From Vespa crabro (lineage: Eukaryota > Arthropoda > Insecta > Hymenoptera > Vespidae), in contig NC_060955.1 in assembly GCF_910589235.1 (NCBI RefSeq), positions 6,443,194-6,507,193 on the forward strand: a DNA stretch of 64,000 nucleotides, read 5' to 3'. Positions within the stretch are counted from its first letter, which is position 1; each line of letters opens with the position of its first letter. Positions 22,984-34,932 of the stretch are shown in pieces. The notes under the pieces are model-generated. The model ran no database searches and was not told where the DNA came from. It saw nothing but the letters and a program-made list of their open reading frames with translations. Position numbers and translations under genes: made by a program.

Positions 22984-24941
22984 TACCAGAGATCTCAGTC
23001 AGAGAAATGAAAGAAAATAGTGAAAGTAAGAGAAAGATAGAAAGACGAATATAAATACATAAAAAAAATATATATATATATATAATAAATTGTATTGTGA
23101 TGAAATAACTTTAAAAATTGTTGATCGAATCTTAATCTTTCTTGATAAGTAATTTCGATTAATTAAACATGTTTAAGGAGAATTCTTTTTATCAGATCAA
23201 AAACCATTCGTTCTTTTATTCATTTATTCAAATTTAAGAAAGAAAACAAAGTAACGCCCTTAAACTCGTTTTTTTTTTTATATTGAATTTACATCAATGA
23301 ATCAGTATTATTGTTTTATATAAAACACGGTTAAAAAATGAACAGGGTATTTCACTCCTTATAATTTCTCTTATTTCGCTCGTTTCTCTTCTTTATGTCT
23401 TATATAACAACAATCTTTGTTCAATTATTCATTTTTGAAACGCTTTATATAAGGAAAGAAAGAGAGGGAGAGAGAGAGAGAGAGAGAGAGAGACAAAAGC
23501 AGAAAGAAATAAAAAAAATAGAGAAGGAGAAAGATAGCGAGAGAGAACATATAATGCTGAAACGTGCCGGCTTAATCCGTGGCAAGCTGATAAATTGCCC
23601 AAAGCAATTTCCGTTTTGCTGTGAAATTCCACTCGTTTGATGGGGCCACGGAAAGCGAAATGCTAGTATCGCGGGAATTAACTTTAAGCTCAACGCGTTT
23701 TCGATGAATCCGAGTTCTGTGCGTGTGGTAGCGCACGCGAGAAAGCAGATATTGTGCTTGATTGTGCGCGTGCAACGCGTCGCTTATTTTAATGTCATCG
23801 TCGTACTTTCGTTTAACGAATCGGAAGAATTAGGCGGTTTTATCACGTTCTTTTTTTATTTTTTATTGTTTTTGTTCATCTCCCCCCCTCTCTCTCTTTT
23901 TCTCTTTAAAATTGTACGAAAAGAATTGTAGCTAATTAATACATACTTTTGCGTAAATCGATAGATTCACTTTAATATATATATATATATAAATTTTTTT
24001 TTTTTATTATCGATTTATATAAATAAAAATGATTGAAAAAAGTGTACAAATCGTATTCGTTTAAAAATATAGTTTTGAATAAATTTTCTTATTAAATTGT
24101 ACAGGATGACATCGTTCTCATGATAGCCAATTCGTCGATATAAATTTTTTCTTTCGTTATAAACAAGATAATAATAATTTGATTTGTTGATTTAAACGAG
24201 ATCGAGAGAAATTCGATAGTGGTTATCAACGTGTTCCCTTCGTCAAAAATTCAAATCCAGTAATTAACGAACGAATACGAGATGTAATAATACCTGTGGA
24301 TCATTCGTTTCAATAGTCGCATTTTTTCCAGCCCCTTTTATCATTCCCTTTTCGAGCAAAATTACTAACAACAAAAGAGAAAATGCACGAATCCTTTTAT
24401 TCCTACGAATAATATAAAAGCAAACGAGAATAGAATGGAATTATACCCAAGGCCATTATCGCGATATCGGTTAATAATAAATAACATCCTGACCTCCTTT
24501 AGGGTTTTCCCTACTTTCTCATATCGTACGTGGCGTTTACTAGTAAAAAAAGGGTCCGAGATTTATTCTCGAAAATTCTCTTTCATGGAGAATACAAACA
24601 AGAGATGATAAATCAGAAATGACTCTCAAAACGTCAAGTGAAAGAACAAACGTAAGAACATATAAGCTTTGAACTTTTATAAATTGTTTTATCGAGAAAA
24701 TTGTAACAAAAGAATGTAAGCACAGTATCGAGGAGAAGAAATAGAGAAAGAGAGAAAGAAAGAAATAATAAGTACTAGATGAAAAAGAAGAAGAAGAAGA
24801 AGAAAAAGAAGTAATAATAGTAGTAGTAATAGTAACAACAATAACAACAAAGTAAAATTGTATTCGAAGGAAAGGACTGGAGTTTAATGATGTAGTCGCA
24901 ACAAATATTCTCATATTGGTCAGAAATGAGATAAGAAGTAA
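22984..24941. other. spacer, AT-rich with one GC-richer block
   Basis: It contains a TA run (23068-23083), a GA run (23465-23493), a GC-richer unique block (23560-23850) with CpG-rich bases, and a GAA run (24785-24810). No convincing gene. Confidence 0.55.
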
Positions 24942-24996
<55 letters not shown>

Positions 24997-25006
24997 AGAG
25001 AAAGAG
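24942..25006. repeat. GA microsatellite
   Basis: About 65 bases of GA with a few GGGA and AAAG variants. Confidence 0.94.
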
Positions 25007-25652
25007 ATAAATGATATTTGATGAATGGTATACTAGAAAAATTTATTGGAGAAAAAGACAAATATAGAATATTTTGTCTTAAAGTTGACAAATCGATATT
25101 CCCGTAGAGTTTTCTACGAAGATAACGATGGATGTTAGAAGGATAGAGATAATAGAAATAGAAGTTCTAGATTTCCCATAGAGTGGAAGTTGTATTAGCC
25201 AGCTCGCTAAGTTTATATCTTATTGGGTATTGTTCGGCAAACCAGAGTACTCATCCTCCACTAACTCAAACTAACCTAAATGATCGTCACTGTTTGCACT
25301 TCGTGAGCATTGTTCCCTGGGTTTCGTATGTTACCGACGGTTCATTAAATACGAGAAAGCGTATATATAGGTACCTATACATACGTTGTATATCAGAGAA
25401 AGGGAGAAAGAGAGAGAGAGACGAAAGAAGAAGATAAAAGAGGTTAAAAGTGAGAGGAAAGGGTAATATGTTGTGAGTTCACTTAATTCAGGATAAGACA
25501 GATAATTTCTGACGGCATTTCCTCAACGTGTAGGTGTCGAGAGGGCCATTACGTTTGTATTTGAGCCGGATGCAGCAGAGCGATGCAGCCATTGTAAGAG
25601 GGATTCCCCTTTTGTATAAATTTCAACCTACTCTTCTCATTCTACGTCTTAT

Positions 25653-25656
<4 letters not shown>
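25007..25656. other. spacer, unique moderately GC-rich sequence
   Basis: 25180-25350 and 25490-25615 are unique and less AT-rich than average. A short GA run is at 25400-25420. No supported exon. Confidence 0.5.

Positions 25657-25701
<45 letters not shown>
25657..25701. repeat. TC microsatellite
   Basis: Uninterrupted run of about 22 TC units. Confidence 0.95.
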
Positions 25702-25703
<2 letters not shown>

Positions 25704-25874
25704 AACGGAAATATATAAAAAAAATAAATATAAAAAATAAATAAAAAAAATAACGTGAGACTTTTCTTGACTGATTAAACAATAAACGATAGATATCTTT
25801 ATTTCTTATCGTTCTTTTTTTCTTTCATTTTTGTTGTATTATATTTTTATATACTGTATAACAGAGATAGATAA

Positions 25875-25914
<40 letters not shown>

Positions 25915-26188
25915 TTAATCGACTATTTTATCTCAGGGTTCTCTTTTACACTCCCAACCATTTATCCACGAGTTTATATTCCTTCTTATTTTTTTTATCT
26001 TACAATTACGTATTATATCTTCGATAGTCTCGTTTAAACAATGATCGGATTCTAAGATGATAATAAATGAATTTATTATGAGACGATAATTTGCATGAGT
26101 ATTCGACGAAATGTTCTCTCTCGAGTTTGTATCTACTCGACGTAACTTTAATAGGTCAAGTGACTTTACCTCCCCTCCCCCCTCTATT

Positions 26189-26226
<38 letters not shown>

Positions 26227-27753
26227 ACCGAGGAATCCTCGTTTCATGATTTTACTTGTCCTCCTCGAACCGTCCAGCTCGACAAAGGACAACGACGAGC
26301 TTTACAAGAGATGAAGAGAGATAGAGAAAATGGTTGGGTCAGCTCTGCTCGATGAACACTAAAATTCTCTCTCTCTCTCTCTCTCTGTCTCTTTCATGTT
26401 CTCTATCTCTGTCTCTCTTTCGTTCATACATTCTCCGTGCGTGAATGAGCAAAGAATCGGCGAACAAGCGCTTCGTTGCTTCTCTTCCCATCGTTCCACG
26501 CTGGATTTGGTTCGTTCCACGCGGGAGCTTGAAACAGAAACGTTCTATGAAGCGTGCTCAGGTCCGCGCTTAATTTCCTTCCACTATCCGTTCCTTTCGA
26601 ACGATCCTAAACGTGCTCCTCTTTCTCCCTCCCTCCCTCCCTCCCCCCCCTCTCTCTCTCTCTCTCATTTTGCTTCTCTTTACGCACAACTGTTGGATGA
26701 CGGAACGGTAACGGTGACGTCATCGGCGCTCATTAAACTCAAACTAATACGCGAACTGGACCGAAAAACATGTTTATTCGAGTATTACTTTTTAATGTTA
26801 ATTATAGACTGTACGAAGTAGAAAGAGAGAGAGAGAGGGGGGGGGTGGAATAGAGGAAGAACAGTTTTTTGTTTGTTTTTTTTTCTGTTTTTTTTTTTTC
26901 TTTCTTTCTTTTTCGTTTTTAATAGTAATATAAATATTTATTGTATAGTAGGTATCTATCTGAACTGTTTATTTGTTTCACTTATGTTTTTAAGTTTTAA
27001 ATAACAATTAATGATATAATTTGCAAATTAATAACGATAAATTTTATCTCAGATCTTTGATTGAACGAGATACTGATGTAATAAAATTTACAAAATCAAT
27101 TTGAATATTAAAATAGTAATAATCTCTTTACGTTGGTATCATCAATGAGATGATTTTATTTAAATGTAAAGCAATAATCTTTTTTCGTACTTTATCATCA
27201 ATACAATGATCGTTTCAATCGGTACCATCAACATAATGATTATTTCGAGAAAAAAGAAATTTGATTGGATTAACATAAGGAATAAAATTTTTGTAATTAT
27301 ATTTGTGTGTAAAAAAAGTATCGATCTAAAGATCGATCGATTTCTTTCGTTTGAAATAAATCATTCGATAAATTCGCAATTCCATTAATAACTTTTAATC
27401 TATCTACAATGAGGATACTCTTTGGCCCTGATCTTTTTATATTTTTGAAAATAAATTTTCTAGAGGGAAGAATGGTAATAAACACACGGAGATGTTAAAA
27501 GTACGAAGCAGTAATATAACTGGAGACACGCCAACCTGGTTTTCGATTAATTTATTCCGTCTAGAACGTTCTGTATCCGTGCTCTCTTGCCCTCTCTTCC
27601 TACGTCCCCTTCTCTCTTGGTGAATCCTAAGCCACGAAAGCAACTTGTGGAGACAGAAAGAGAGAGAAAGATAGAGAGAGAGAGAAAAGGAGAGAAAGAG
27701 TGTGTTCAGAGGCCGTAACGAGAGGAAGGAACGTAGGAAAGCGAGGGTACCTC
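25702..27753. other. spacer with a GC-richer, CRE-containing block
   Basis: GA (25878-25912) and TC (26190-26222, 26367-26386) runs flank unique sequence. 26430-26790 is the most GC-rich part, with a perfect CRE, TGACGTCA, at 26715-26722 and TCCC repeats (26622-26645). 26860-27440 is AT-rich. A long plus-strand frame crosses 26396-26821, but most of it is Ser/Leu/Pro from repeats, so I do not call it. Confidence 0.5.
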
Positions 27754-27834
27754 GATGACGACGAGGAGGACGATGAGGACGAAGAGGACGATGAGGACGA
27801 AGAGGACGATGAGGACGAAGAGGACGACGACGAT
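27754..27834. repeat. 18-bp minisatellite of GAGGACGATGAGGACGAA type
   Basis: About four tandem copies of an 18-bp unit built from GAY and GAR triplets. On the plus strand one frame reads as a pure Asp/Glu tract, LDDDEEDDEDEEDDED and so on, ending IANVGF-stop. On the minus strand it reads Arg-Pro-His repeats or poly-Ser. It could be a coding acidic tail, but no splice or start evidence was found. Confidence 0.85.
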
Positions 27835-28070
27835 ATAGCCAACGTCGGATTCTAGTCGTACCGAGACGTCGCTTCCATAAAATACGCTTCTTTTGTCTCG
27901 CCAACTATTGTATTTATTCCTTGCGGTTTTCCACCCCTATCTCATTCTTCTACTCTGTCTTTTTCTATATCCTTCTCTTCTCTGTTTCGCTCTTCACGAT
28001 TTGGTCCCAAGGACTGCTTCTTGACATTATCCACCAAAAGATACATTCCTTCCTATGTCTCGAGCAGATA

Positions 28071-28116
<46 letters not shown>

Positions 28117-28627
28117 TTTTGCGTTTCTTTTTTATGTTTTACTTTTTGTTTATTTGCTTGTTCGTTCGATCCAATTTATATTTCTCTCTTTTTTTTCGAT
28201 GACTCATGTGACACACACGTTTAAAAAGTCGAATATAATTCGTTAATAATTAAGGATTACTTTGTAATAATACTGTACGATATCAAGTATTTTTATTTGT
28301 TGAAATGATGGTTTTAGATACGAGTAGAGATATGTACAATGTTCTCTCTCTTTCTCTCTTTTTCTCTCTCTCTTTCTCTTCATTGTTACAATTACTGGAG
28401 AATTAAAAGGTTAAAAGCTTGTTCGCCATTTGGATCATTGAAACTTGTAGCTTCACTACACAACTTTCTCAAGTGGTTACTGTATCAAGTGATTAATGTA
28501 TGTACACGTATATATATATATATGTATAAATATACATACTGTATATTTTATGTACCATAAGAGATCGAAAGTTTTCGACCACGTTAAACACATTAATATA
28601 TAATATTCAAATTTAGTCTGTTTAATA

Positions 28628-28659
<32 letters not shown>

Positions 28660-28810
28660 ATAACAAAGCTCCATCATTGTGTTTTCCGATCAAAAATTAA
28701 GTTGGTTCATTTAAAAAATATAAAAACAATTTGTTAAAACGTAGATCTAAACAATATTTAAAAATTCTATGAATTTTGCCACGATGAAATTTCATATCTC
28801 TTGGCGATAC
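27835..28810. other. AT-rich spacer
   Basis: It contains a TA run (28078-28114), a TC run (28340-28380), a second TATA patch (28509-28545) and poly-A (28628-28660). No supported gene. Confidence 0.6.
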
Positions 28811-28909
28811 CTGTCGATCTTCGACATCGCATTTCTCGACATAGACGCGAAGTTCCGCGACGGCTTCGATAATTTCATCCGCGAAATGAAATGTGATTAG
28901 ACTGCCCAT
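28811..28909 (-). CDS. PDZRN3: candidate alternative first coding exon, Met-Gly start, phase 0
   Basis: The minus strand has ATG followed by 32 codons reading MGSLITFHFADEIIEAV, then AELRVYVEKCDVEDRQ, and then the donor CAG|GTATCG. An in-frame TAA lies four codons before the ATG, as expected for a first exon. GC content rises sharply over the exon and its 5' flank. The phase-0 end fits the orphan phase-0 acceptor at 3322, giving ...DVEDRQ-VNGQDVSN. From memory, vertebrate PDZRN3/4 short isoforms also begin Met-Gly and end in Gln right before this Val-Asn-Gly. The start also fits the N-myristoylation pattern MGxxx[ST]. Splicing to PDZRN3 over about 25 kb is inference; a separate gene is possible. 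Confidence 0.42.
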
Positions 28910-29050
28910 TACGGTCCATTAGGGTATGGTCGCCGGCTCGGACAGAACCTTCGCGCGTCAATGCGCTCTAACGGGAACTCTCTTTGTCCATCTGTCGATA
29001 ATCGATAAGCGATACCGCTTCGTTCGTTCGCTATATTACATTCCACGACG
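28910..29050 (-). promoter_or_regulatory. possible promoter/leader of the 28811-28909 exon
   Basis: CpG-rich unique sequence (gccggcgac, gacgcgcgaagg) immediately upstream of the candidate ATG on the minus strand. No TATA box is clear. The call is from composition and position only. Confidence 0.25.
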
Positions 29051-29504
29051 TGAGAAACGTCGTTAAAAAGGAAAAAAAAAGAAAAAAGGAAAAAAAGAAA
29101 AAGAAAAAGAGAAAGAAAAAGAAAGAGAACAAAAAAAGACAAGAGGAAGAGAGGGAGAGAGAGAGAGAGAGAGAGAGAGAAGACAAAATTAAAAAAGGAA
29201 GAAAAAAAAAAAATTATTACTCCAATGAGTAAGTAGATATCGATCCTTTTTGTGAAAGGATAAGCTATTCCCATTTATAAATCAAACTTCCCCATTTCGA
29301 ATATAATAATGTGGTAAATCATTAAAATCATAATTACTATCGATCTCATGAGAAAGAAAAGTTTTTAAGAGGATAACCGATCAAAGTTTCTCTCATTCTC
29401 CAAAAGGTGGAGTCATTAAAAGGAGTTGAAATAATTCGTCGTCTACTCTCCGGTTTCTTTTGCGAATAAAAAAGAAAAAGGAAAACAAGAAAAAAGAAAG
29501 AGAA

Positions 29505-29546
<42 letters not shown>

Positions 29547-29702
29547 AAGAGAAGTTGGCGATTAGAGGAGGAATCAATCGTTCATTCGTTCGTTTTGAAA
29601 TTCTCGATAATGTGTGTGTAGCCCGACGTGTGGAGGAGGAGGAGGAGTGTGAAACGCGAAAGGTGCAGACGAGGAAGGACGAGCAAAAAAAAAAAGAAAG
29701 AG

Positions 29703-29754
<52 letters not shown>

Positions 29755-29850
29755 CAGGGGAACGTTGATAGCGCGGTGTTGGGTGGGAAACGAGAACAAA
29801 GAAAGCAGTACGGTATTAATAGCGAGCTCAACGAGTCAAGTAGAAGTGAA
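29051..29850. other. purine-rich repeat region
   Basis: A/G-rich tract 29067-29210 (includes GA at 29156-29180), GA runs at 29506-29548 and 29707-29750, and GGA units (29632-29648). Lys/Arg/Glu and Ser/Leu/Phe frames come from these. Confidence 0.6.
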
Positions 29851-29936
29851 TCGAGTCGAGTCGATTTGAGTTGAGTTGAGTTGAGTTGAGTTGAGTTGAG
29901 TTGAGTTGAGTTGAGTTGAGTTGAATCGAGTCGGGT
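29851..29936. repeat. pentamer repeat TTGAG with TCGAG edges
   Basis: About thirteen tandem 5-bp ttgag units, bordered by tcgag units on both sides. It is the reverse complement of the 15061-15115 array. Confidence 0.94.
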
Positions 29937-30431
29937 CTTGATTTGAGTCGACTCAACTTGAGCGCTTAGCCGAGGTTGATTCACCAACGAGGTAATGTTA
30001 CGACCGGTAACGAGAGACTGGTACTAAATAATACCAATGTTATTGAATGTCTTTAAATCAGTCTCGAAATCCACGACTGAAATCAAAAATTTAAACCGAC
30101 CACGTCCGCTCAATATTAACTTTTACACCAGTTCATTTTTTTACAAGTACATTATTACTGATATCGATTGTAAATGTTTTCAACACTGTGATTGATTATA
30201 ACACAGTGATCAAATATGAAAAATAATAAGATTTTTATTATATATACATATATATGTACATAAAAATTTTTATAAAAATTATTTTAGAAAATATATAAAA
30301 ATGTATAATGTATTTTATATAAATTTATTATATATAATTTAATATAATATATTTAATTTTATAGAATATATATATAATATATATATATTTTATATAATAT
30401 AATTTAATTTAATATAATATATATAATTTAA

Positions 30432-30483
<52 letters not shown>

Positions 30484-31988
30484 GATATATGTGTGTATAA
30501 ATATTACACGCACATACACACATACACATATGTAAATTTTTCTATAAAAATTAAATACACTAATATTTCGTCATTCTCAATGATAAATACTAATAGTACC
30601 CTTCGGTCACATTAATCAACTTTCTAAAACTCAAATTTTCCTCGGAACTTCGCTCGCGAACACATCCAAACTTTTACGGGTCATTAAGCAATGTGGATAC
30701 GTTACACGCCCTTCGTTAACTCTTAGCCAACCATTTAATGGTCTAAATGAAATGTAATCGCTCTTTGTGGATTTCTTCATGCTCTGTATAATATATTCGT
30801 TTTCACGAATACGTAATGTCGTCATTACATTTTGTTTCTTTGTAATCGTAATAAACGATTTGTATGATTTAATAACATGTATGATTTAATAACATACTTC
30901 AATTCGAGAATGTGTACAAACGAAGTTCTTAATTGTAATCATATCAAGTAATTACAGGTAAAGTGTTAAAAAAAAAAAAAAAAAAAAAAAGAAGAAGAAG
31001 AAAAAAAGAAGAAAGAAAGAAAATACAAGAAAGGAGAGAAATGAAATAAAATAATGGGAAATAATTTTTAAATTAAATTTCACGTTAAATTTTCGAGCCG
31101 TGTCATCGTCCTATCTATCGTTTAATATAACGATTCGCTAAAAAAAAATTAAGAAGGAAGAAGACCTTTCGATGGAATTCTCAAGAACTTTATTACCGTG
31201 CTGATAGCGTTAGACTTCTAAGAGAGAAAGACAGAGAGAGAGAGAGGGAGAGAGAGAGAGGGAGGGAAAGAAAGAGAGAGAGAGTGAGAAAGTGAAAACA
31301 TTTCCCGGTTGACTTCGACCTTAATTTCCGGTACTTCGCCTTCGTTTTCCGGAATGACTGGCGGCAAACGTTTTTCACCTTTCATTCGATTGAACTAAAG
31401 TGCTCGAAGGGATGCATTGAGTGCATATATCGCTATAGAACAAGTCAGACGTATTTGAAATCATCTTCGACCTTGTCTCGAGCACGACCATCGAGCGCTT
31501 TAAGAAGAATTTATATAACATTTAATTAAACGGAAAGGATAAAAAAAAGGAAAAAAAAGGAAGAGAAAAGAAATAAAATAAGAATAAAAATAAACGCCGG
31601 GGTATAAGGAAAGAGAAAAAGAAAAATAAAAAAAATTAAATGAAGAGAAAAAAGACAAAGAATTTTTTAAAGATTATTTAAATTTTAAGGCGAACTTGTA
31701 TAGCATATAAAGCGAAAATTTATAAGTCAAGATTAGGTTCTCTTTTTTTTTTCTTTTCTTTTCTTTTCTTTTCTTTTTTTGATGTTCTTTTATAAACCTT
31801 CCTACCGTCGATATAAAATTGCTATTCGAGTACTACTGTTACTTCTTAAGAAATATTTGTAAGACGAGCACGTTCCGTCCGAACAAAGTGAAGAGCAGGT
31901 TGAGTAGAGTGGACGTGGCTGTTCGCGATGGTTTCGTCTGCTGGCACGCGAAATCGAAACATCGAATCACCCTTTTTCCTGTCCTGAT
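29937..31988. other. AT-rich spacer with a very AT-rich core
   Basis: 30220-30545 is nearly all A/T, with a pure TA run at about 30435-30479. Poly-A is at 30968-30990, a GA-rich patch at 31220-31285 and TTTTC units at 31749-31777. A GC-richer unique stretch begins about 31860. No supported gene. Confidence 0.6.
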
Positions 31989-32064
31989 AGGCAGGCAGGC
32001 AGGCAGGCAGGCAGGCAGTCAGGCAGGAAGGAAGGAAGGAAGGAAGGAAGGAAGGAAGGAAGGA
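31989..32064. repeat. GGCA then GGAA tetranucleotide array
   Basis: Eight or so ggca units, one gtca, then about nine ggaa units, suggesting two adjoining arrays that share a core. It reads as Gly-Arg-Gln-Ala then Gly-Arg-Lys-Glu in one frame, not a gene. Confidence 0.94.
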
Positions 32065-32550
32065 TTTTTAGGGACTCTTCCCAACCCTAAATTCTCATTC
32101 GTAGCTCGTGCCAAGACGGCAACCCAGACATCATTTTTTTACTGTCGAAAGAATCGAGACCCCTTTGGAACTTCCTCCGAAAGAGAACGTGCGAGAGAAA
32201 GAGGAAGAAAGAGAGAGAGAGAGAGAGAAAAGAGAAATCGAAGGTATTCTCTAGAAAGAAGGGTTTATAACGGGTGCATAGAGGGGGGTCGATGTGGATG
32301 GTGGCGTGTACCACCCCCATGAAAGAACGGACGAACGAACGAAACGTCCGAATTCAAACCCTTACCCCTTAACCTTATCCTTTTCTTTTTTTTCTCTCTC
32401 AACCCCATCATCTCTGGCTACGTCGCGGGGCATTTCATCGCGCTTCGTTGGAAGAATGCGAATAAAAGCGGTTACGTGGCTCGACGATAAAACGATGTCT
32501 TACCAACTACGGACGACGGGAATGAGGAAGAAATATAAAGAGAGAAAAAA

Positions 32551-32587
<37 letters not shown>

Positions 32588-32899
32588 AAGAGAGAGAAGA
32601 AAAAAGATAGGAGAAGAAGAGAACGATGGCGCATTAAATTCGCATTAACGTGAAAAGGGCTCCAGGAACTCGGGCCAATGCGAGCTTCTCTCTCTCTCTC
32701 TCTCTTCCTGTTCTCACGAAAATCTTCGTGATTCTTTATTTCTCTCGAATGCGTCTCATCTTCATCGTTCTTTTTTATCCATCAGCTTCTCTCTTCGTTC
32801 TCTTCGTTCCCTTCTCTTTCTATATTTCTTTTCTTTTTCTTTCCATTTAAACCACAAAGCAAGAAGGAGAAGGGAAGCGAAGAGAAGGGCCAGGCCCAA
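32065..32899. other. spacer, GC-richer unique sequence and GA/TC tracts
   Basis: GA tracts at 32205-32229 and 32547-32600, TC at 32691-32706. 32270-32520 is unique and fairly GC-rich. A short frame AVTWLDDKTMSYQLRTTGMR near 32467-32526 (plus) looks non-repetitive but has no splice or start support. Confidence 0.5.
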
Positions 32900-33016
32900 C
32901 ACCACCACCACCATCACCATCACCATCATCACCATCACCACCACCATCACCATCACCACCACCACCACCACCATCACCACTACCATCACCACCATCGTCA
33001 CCATCACCATCACCAC
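32900..33016. repeat. CAC/CAT trinucleotide array
   Basis: About 39 triplets, cac or cat in irregular order. It could read as poly-His on the plus strand, or as Met/Val repeats on the minus strand; no exon evidence. Confidence 0.93.
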
Positions 33017-33423
33017 AAAGACTCCCCTCGATATCTTTTCTTCCCTCGGCATTTCCTCCTCTTCGACGTTTTCTTCGAAGCTTTCCCAGAAACGAACGTG
33101 GTACATCACAACGATCGGCTCAACATTGACACCCTTGGCCCGCAGGGAAAAGATTCTTTTATTTTTTCCTCTTTTTATTTTCCTTTTTTCTTTTCCTTTC
33201 CTTTCCTTTCCTTTCCTTCTCTTTTCTTTCATTTCCTTTCCTTTTTCGAGAGGCACGCGTTAGTCGTTCCCTTCGCGGACCTTTGTACTCTTATCCTGGT
33301 CTTCTTCATCAAGATATCGACCTTGAAAGGAAATAGCACGGTGATTCGCGAGCTCTTCTTTCACCGATTTCCGCTTTTCTTTTCTTCTTCCTTTTCTCAT
33401 TTTTATGCTCTTCTTCTTTCACT

Positions 33424-33458
<35 letters not shown>

Positions 33459-33967
33459 ATCCTTCTTTTTTCCTTATTCTTCACCTCCTCGATTCGACGG
33501 ACGTGTCTCGATTGCCAAAAGCAGTGGAGATTTGGCCATCTAGCAATGCAACGCCTTGGAAATAATATGAGAAGACGGTTCTTGACATTTGAGATCAAGA
33601 GAGAAAGGGGGGGGGGGAGGAGAAGCAGAGAGACATACCTAATGTCAGAAACTTGATGAAACTTTCTTCTTGCTATACTCCAACATGAAAAATGTCGATC
33701 TTTTTGTTTTCTTTTCTTTAAAAAAAAATAAAAAAAAAAGAATAAAAAAAAAAATAAAAAATAAAAAAATAAAGAGAAAGAAGAACTTCTTCCAACAAGT
33801 GAAGTAAGATTTCCCAAATGCAAAAAATAAGGAAATAATTTTATATAAAATAAACTCTGATATTGTCCTTTTTCCTCGATCTTTTGGATCAGAATAGTTT
33901 TAAAGTAAAAAGTTCGAGAAACTTTTGATGCGATATTATGACAAGAAGTAAAGAGAAGCAAAAAAAG
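33017..33967. other. spacer with pyrimidine-rich tracts
   Basis: TTTCC pentamer-like units (33185-33245), a pure TC run (33425-33457), a G9 run (33607-33617) and poly-A/T (33720-33775). No supported gene. Confidence 0.55.
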
Positions 33968-33993
33968 AGACAGACAAGCAGACATACAGACAA

Positions 33994-34026
<33 letters not shown>

Positions 34027-34140
34027 TAGACAGATAGATAGACAGACAGATAGACAGATAGATAGACAGATGGACAAACTGGAGAGAGAAAGAGAAAGAG
34101 AGAGAGAAAGAGAGTGAGAGAGAGAGAGAGAGTATGAGAG
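33968..34140. repeat. compound GACA/GATA array followed by GA repeat
   Basis: gaca units with gata and aaac variants (33968-34074), then imperfect GA to 34140. The Cys-Leu-Ser-Val frame on the minus strand is produced by this array. Confidence 0.94.
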
Positions 34141-34575
34141 ACAGGTAGAGAAGAAACGAGCATTTCTTCGGAGCAAAGTTGAACCTCGAAAACGCGTGAG
34201 TTTTCTCATTAACGGAAAATAAAATGACGGGAAAGTTATTTGAGACTCCTCTTATAACGTTCGACAGATGCAGGGAACATCGAATGATATAAGAAAATTA
34301 ATTAACGAAGGAATCCGTTCTTTCGCGGATAAAAGTTTCATTCAAAAATTCGTCAAAAGTTTCGTTAAAGAATAATATCTGAAACGTCATGTATTACCAC
34401 GTTGGGCGAAAATGAAAATGAAAAAAAAAAAAAAATAAATAAATTGAAAAAACAAAAGAAAAAACAGACAAAAAAAAATATAAAAGAAAAAGAAAAATTG
34501 TTGAGAAAATTCTACGATAGCGTGAATTTTCGTGATGTGTTCATCGCTAACCGCAATATTTTTTTCTCTCTTTCT

Positions 34576-34606
<31 letters not shown>

Positions 34607-34793
34607 TGGTCTTTCTTTTCTCGGCTGCTCTTTCCTTTAGCGATCGTCGCGAAAGACGGTCGTTTCGATAATTATTTCGCCATCTCCGTTCCATTGCAGC
34701 CTTTTATACCACGGCTCGGTTTGAAGCTTTCAAAAGACTCGGTTCGGGAAACTCGACGTCGGGTTACCGATTAAGAACGTCAAACGTAGCGGA
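34141..34793. other. spacer
   Basis: Poly-A (34420-34495), a TC run (34576-34606) and a GC-richer unique pocket (34615-34790). No supported gene. Confidence 0.55.
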
Positions 34794-34932
34794 GAAGAGA
34801 AGAGAAAAGAAAAGAAGAGAAGAGAAGAGAAAAGAAGAGAAGAGAAGAGAAGAGAAGAGAAGAAAAGAAAAGAGAAAAGAAGGAAAGAGAGGAGAAAGAA
34901 AGAGAAGAAAAGAAAAGAGAAGAGAAGAGAAG
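34794..34932. repeat. AGAGA/AGAAA purine minisatellite
   Basis: About 130 bases of tandem five-base agaga, agaaa and aaaga units, almost pure purine on the plus strand. Confidence 0.9.

Noticed and set aside
24540..25091. Long minus-strand Ser/Leu frame of 183 codons
   Set aside because: Its core is the antisense of GA, GAA and GTA repeats; the rest is AT-rich filler.
26396..26821. Plus-strand 141-codon frame across a GC-richer block
   Set aside because: It begins and ends in TC and TCCC repeats, and the middle has no recognisable domain or splice sites; more likely regulatory DNA.
32900..33016. Poly-His coding tract
   Set aside because: Irregular CAC/CAT array with no open, supported frame continuing into unique sequence on either side.
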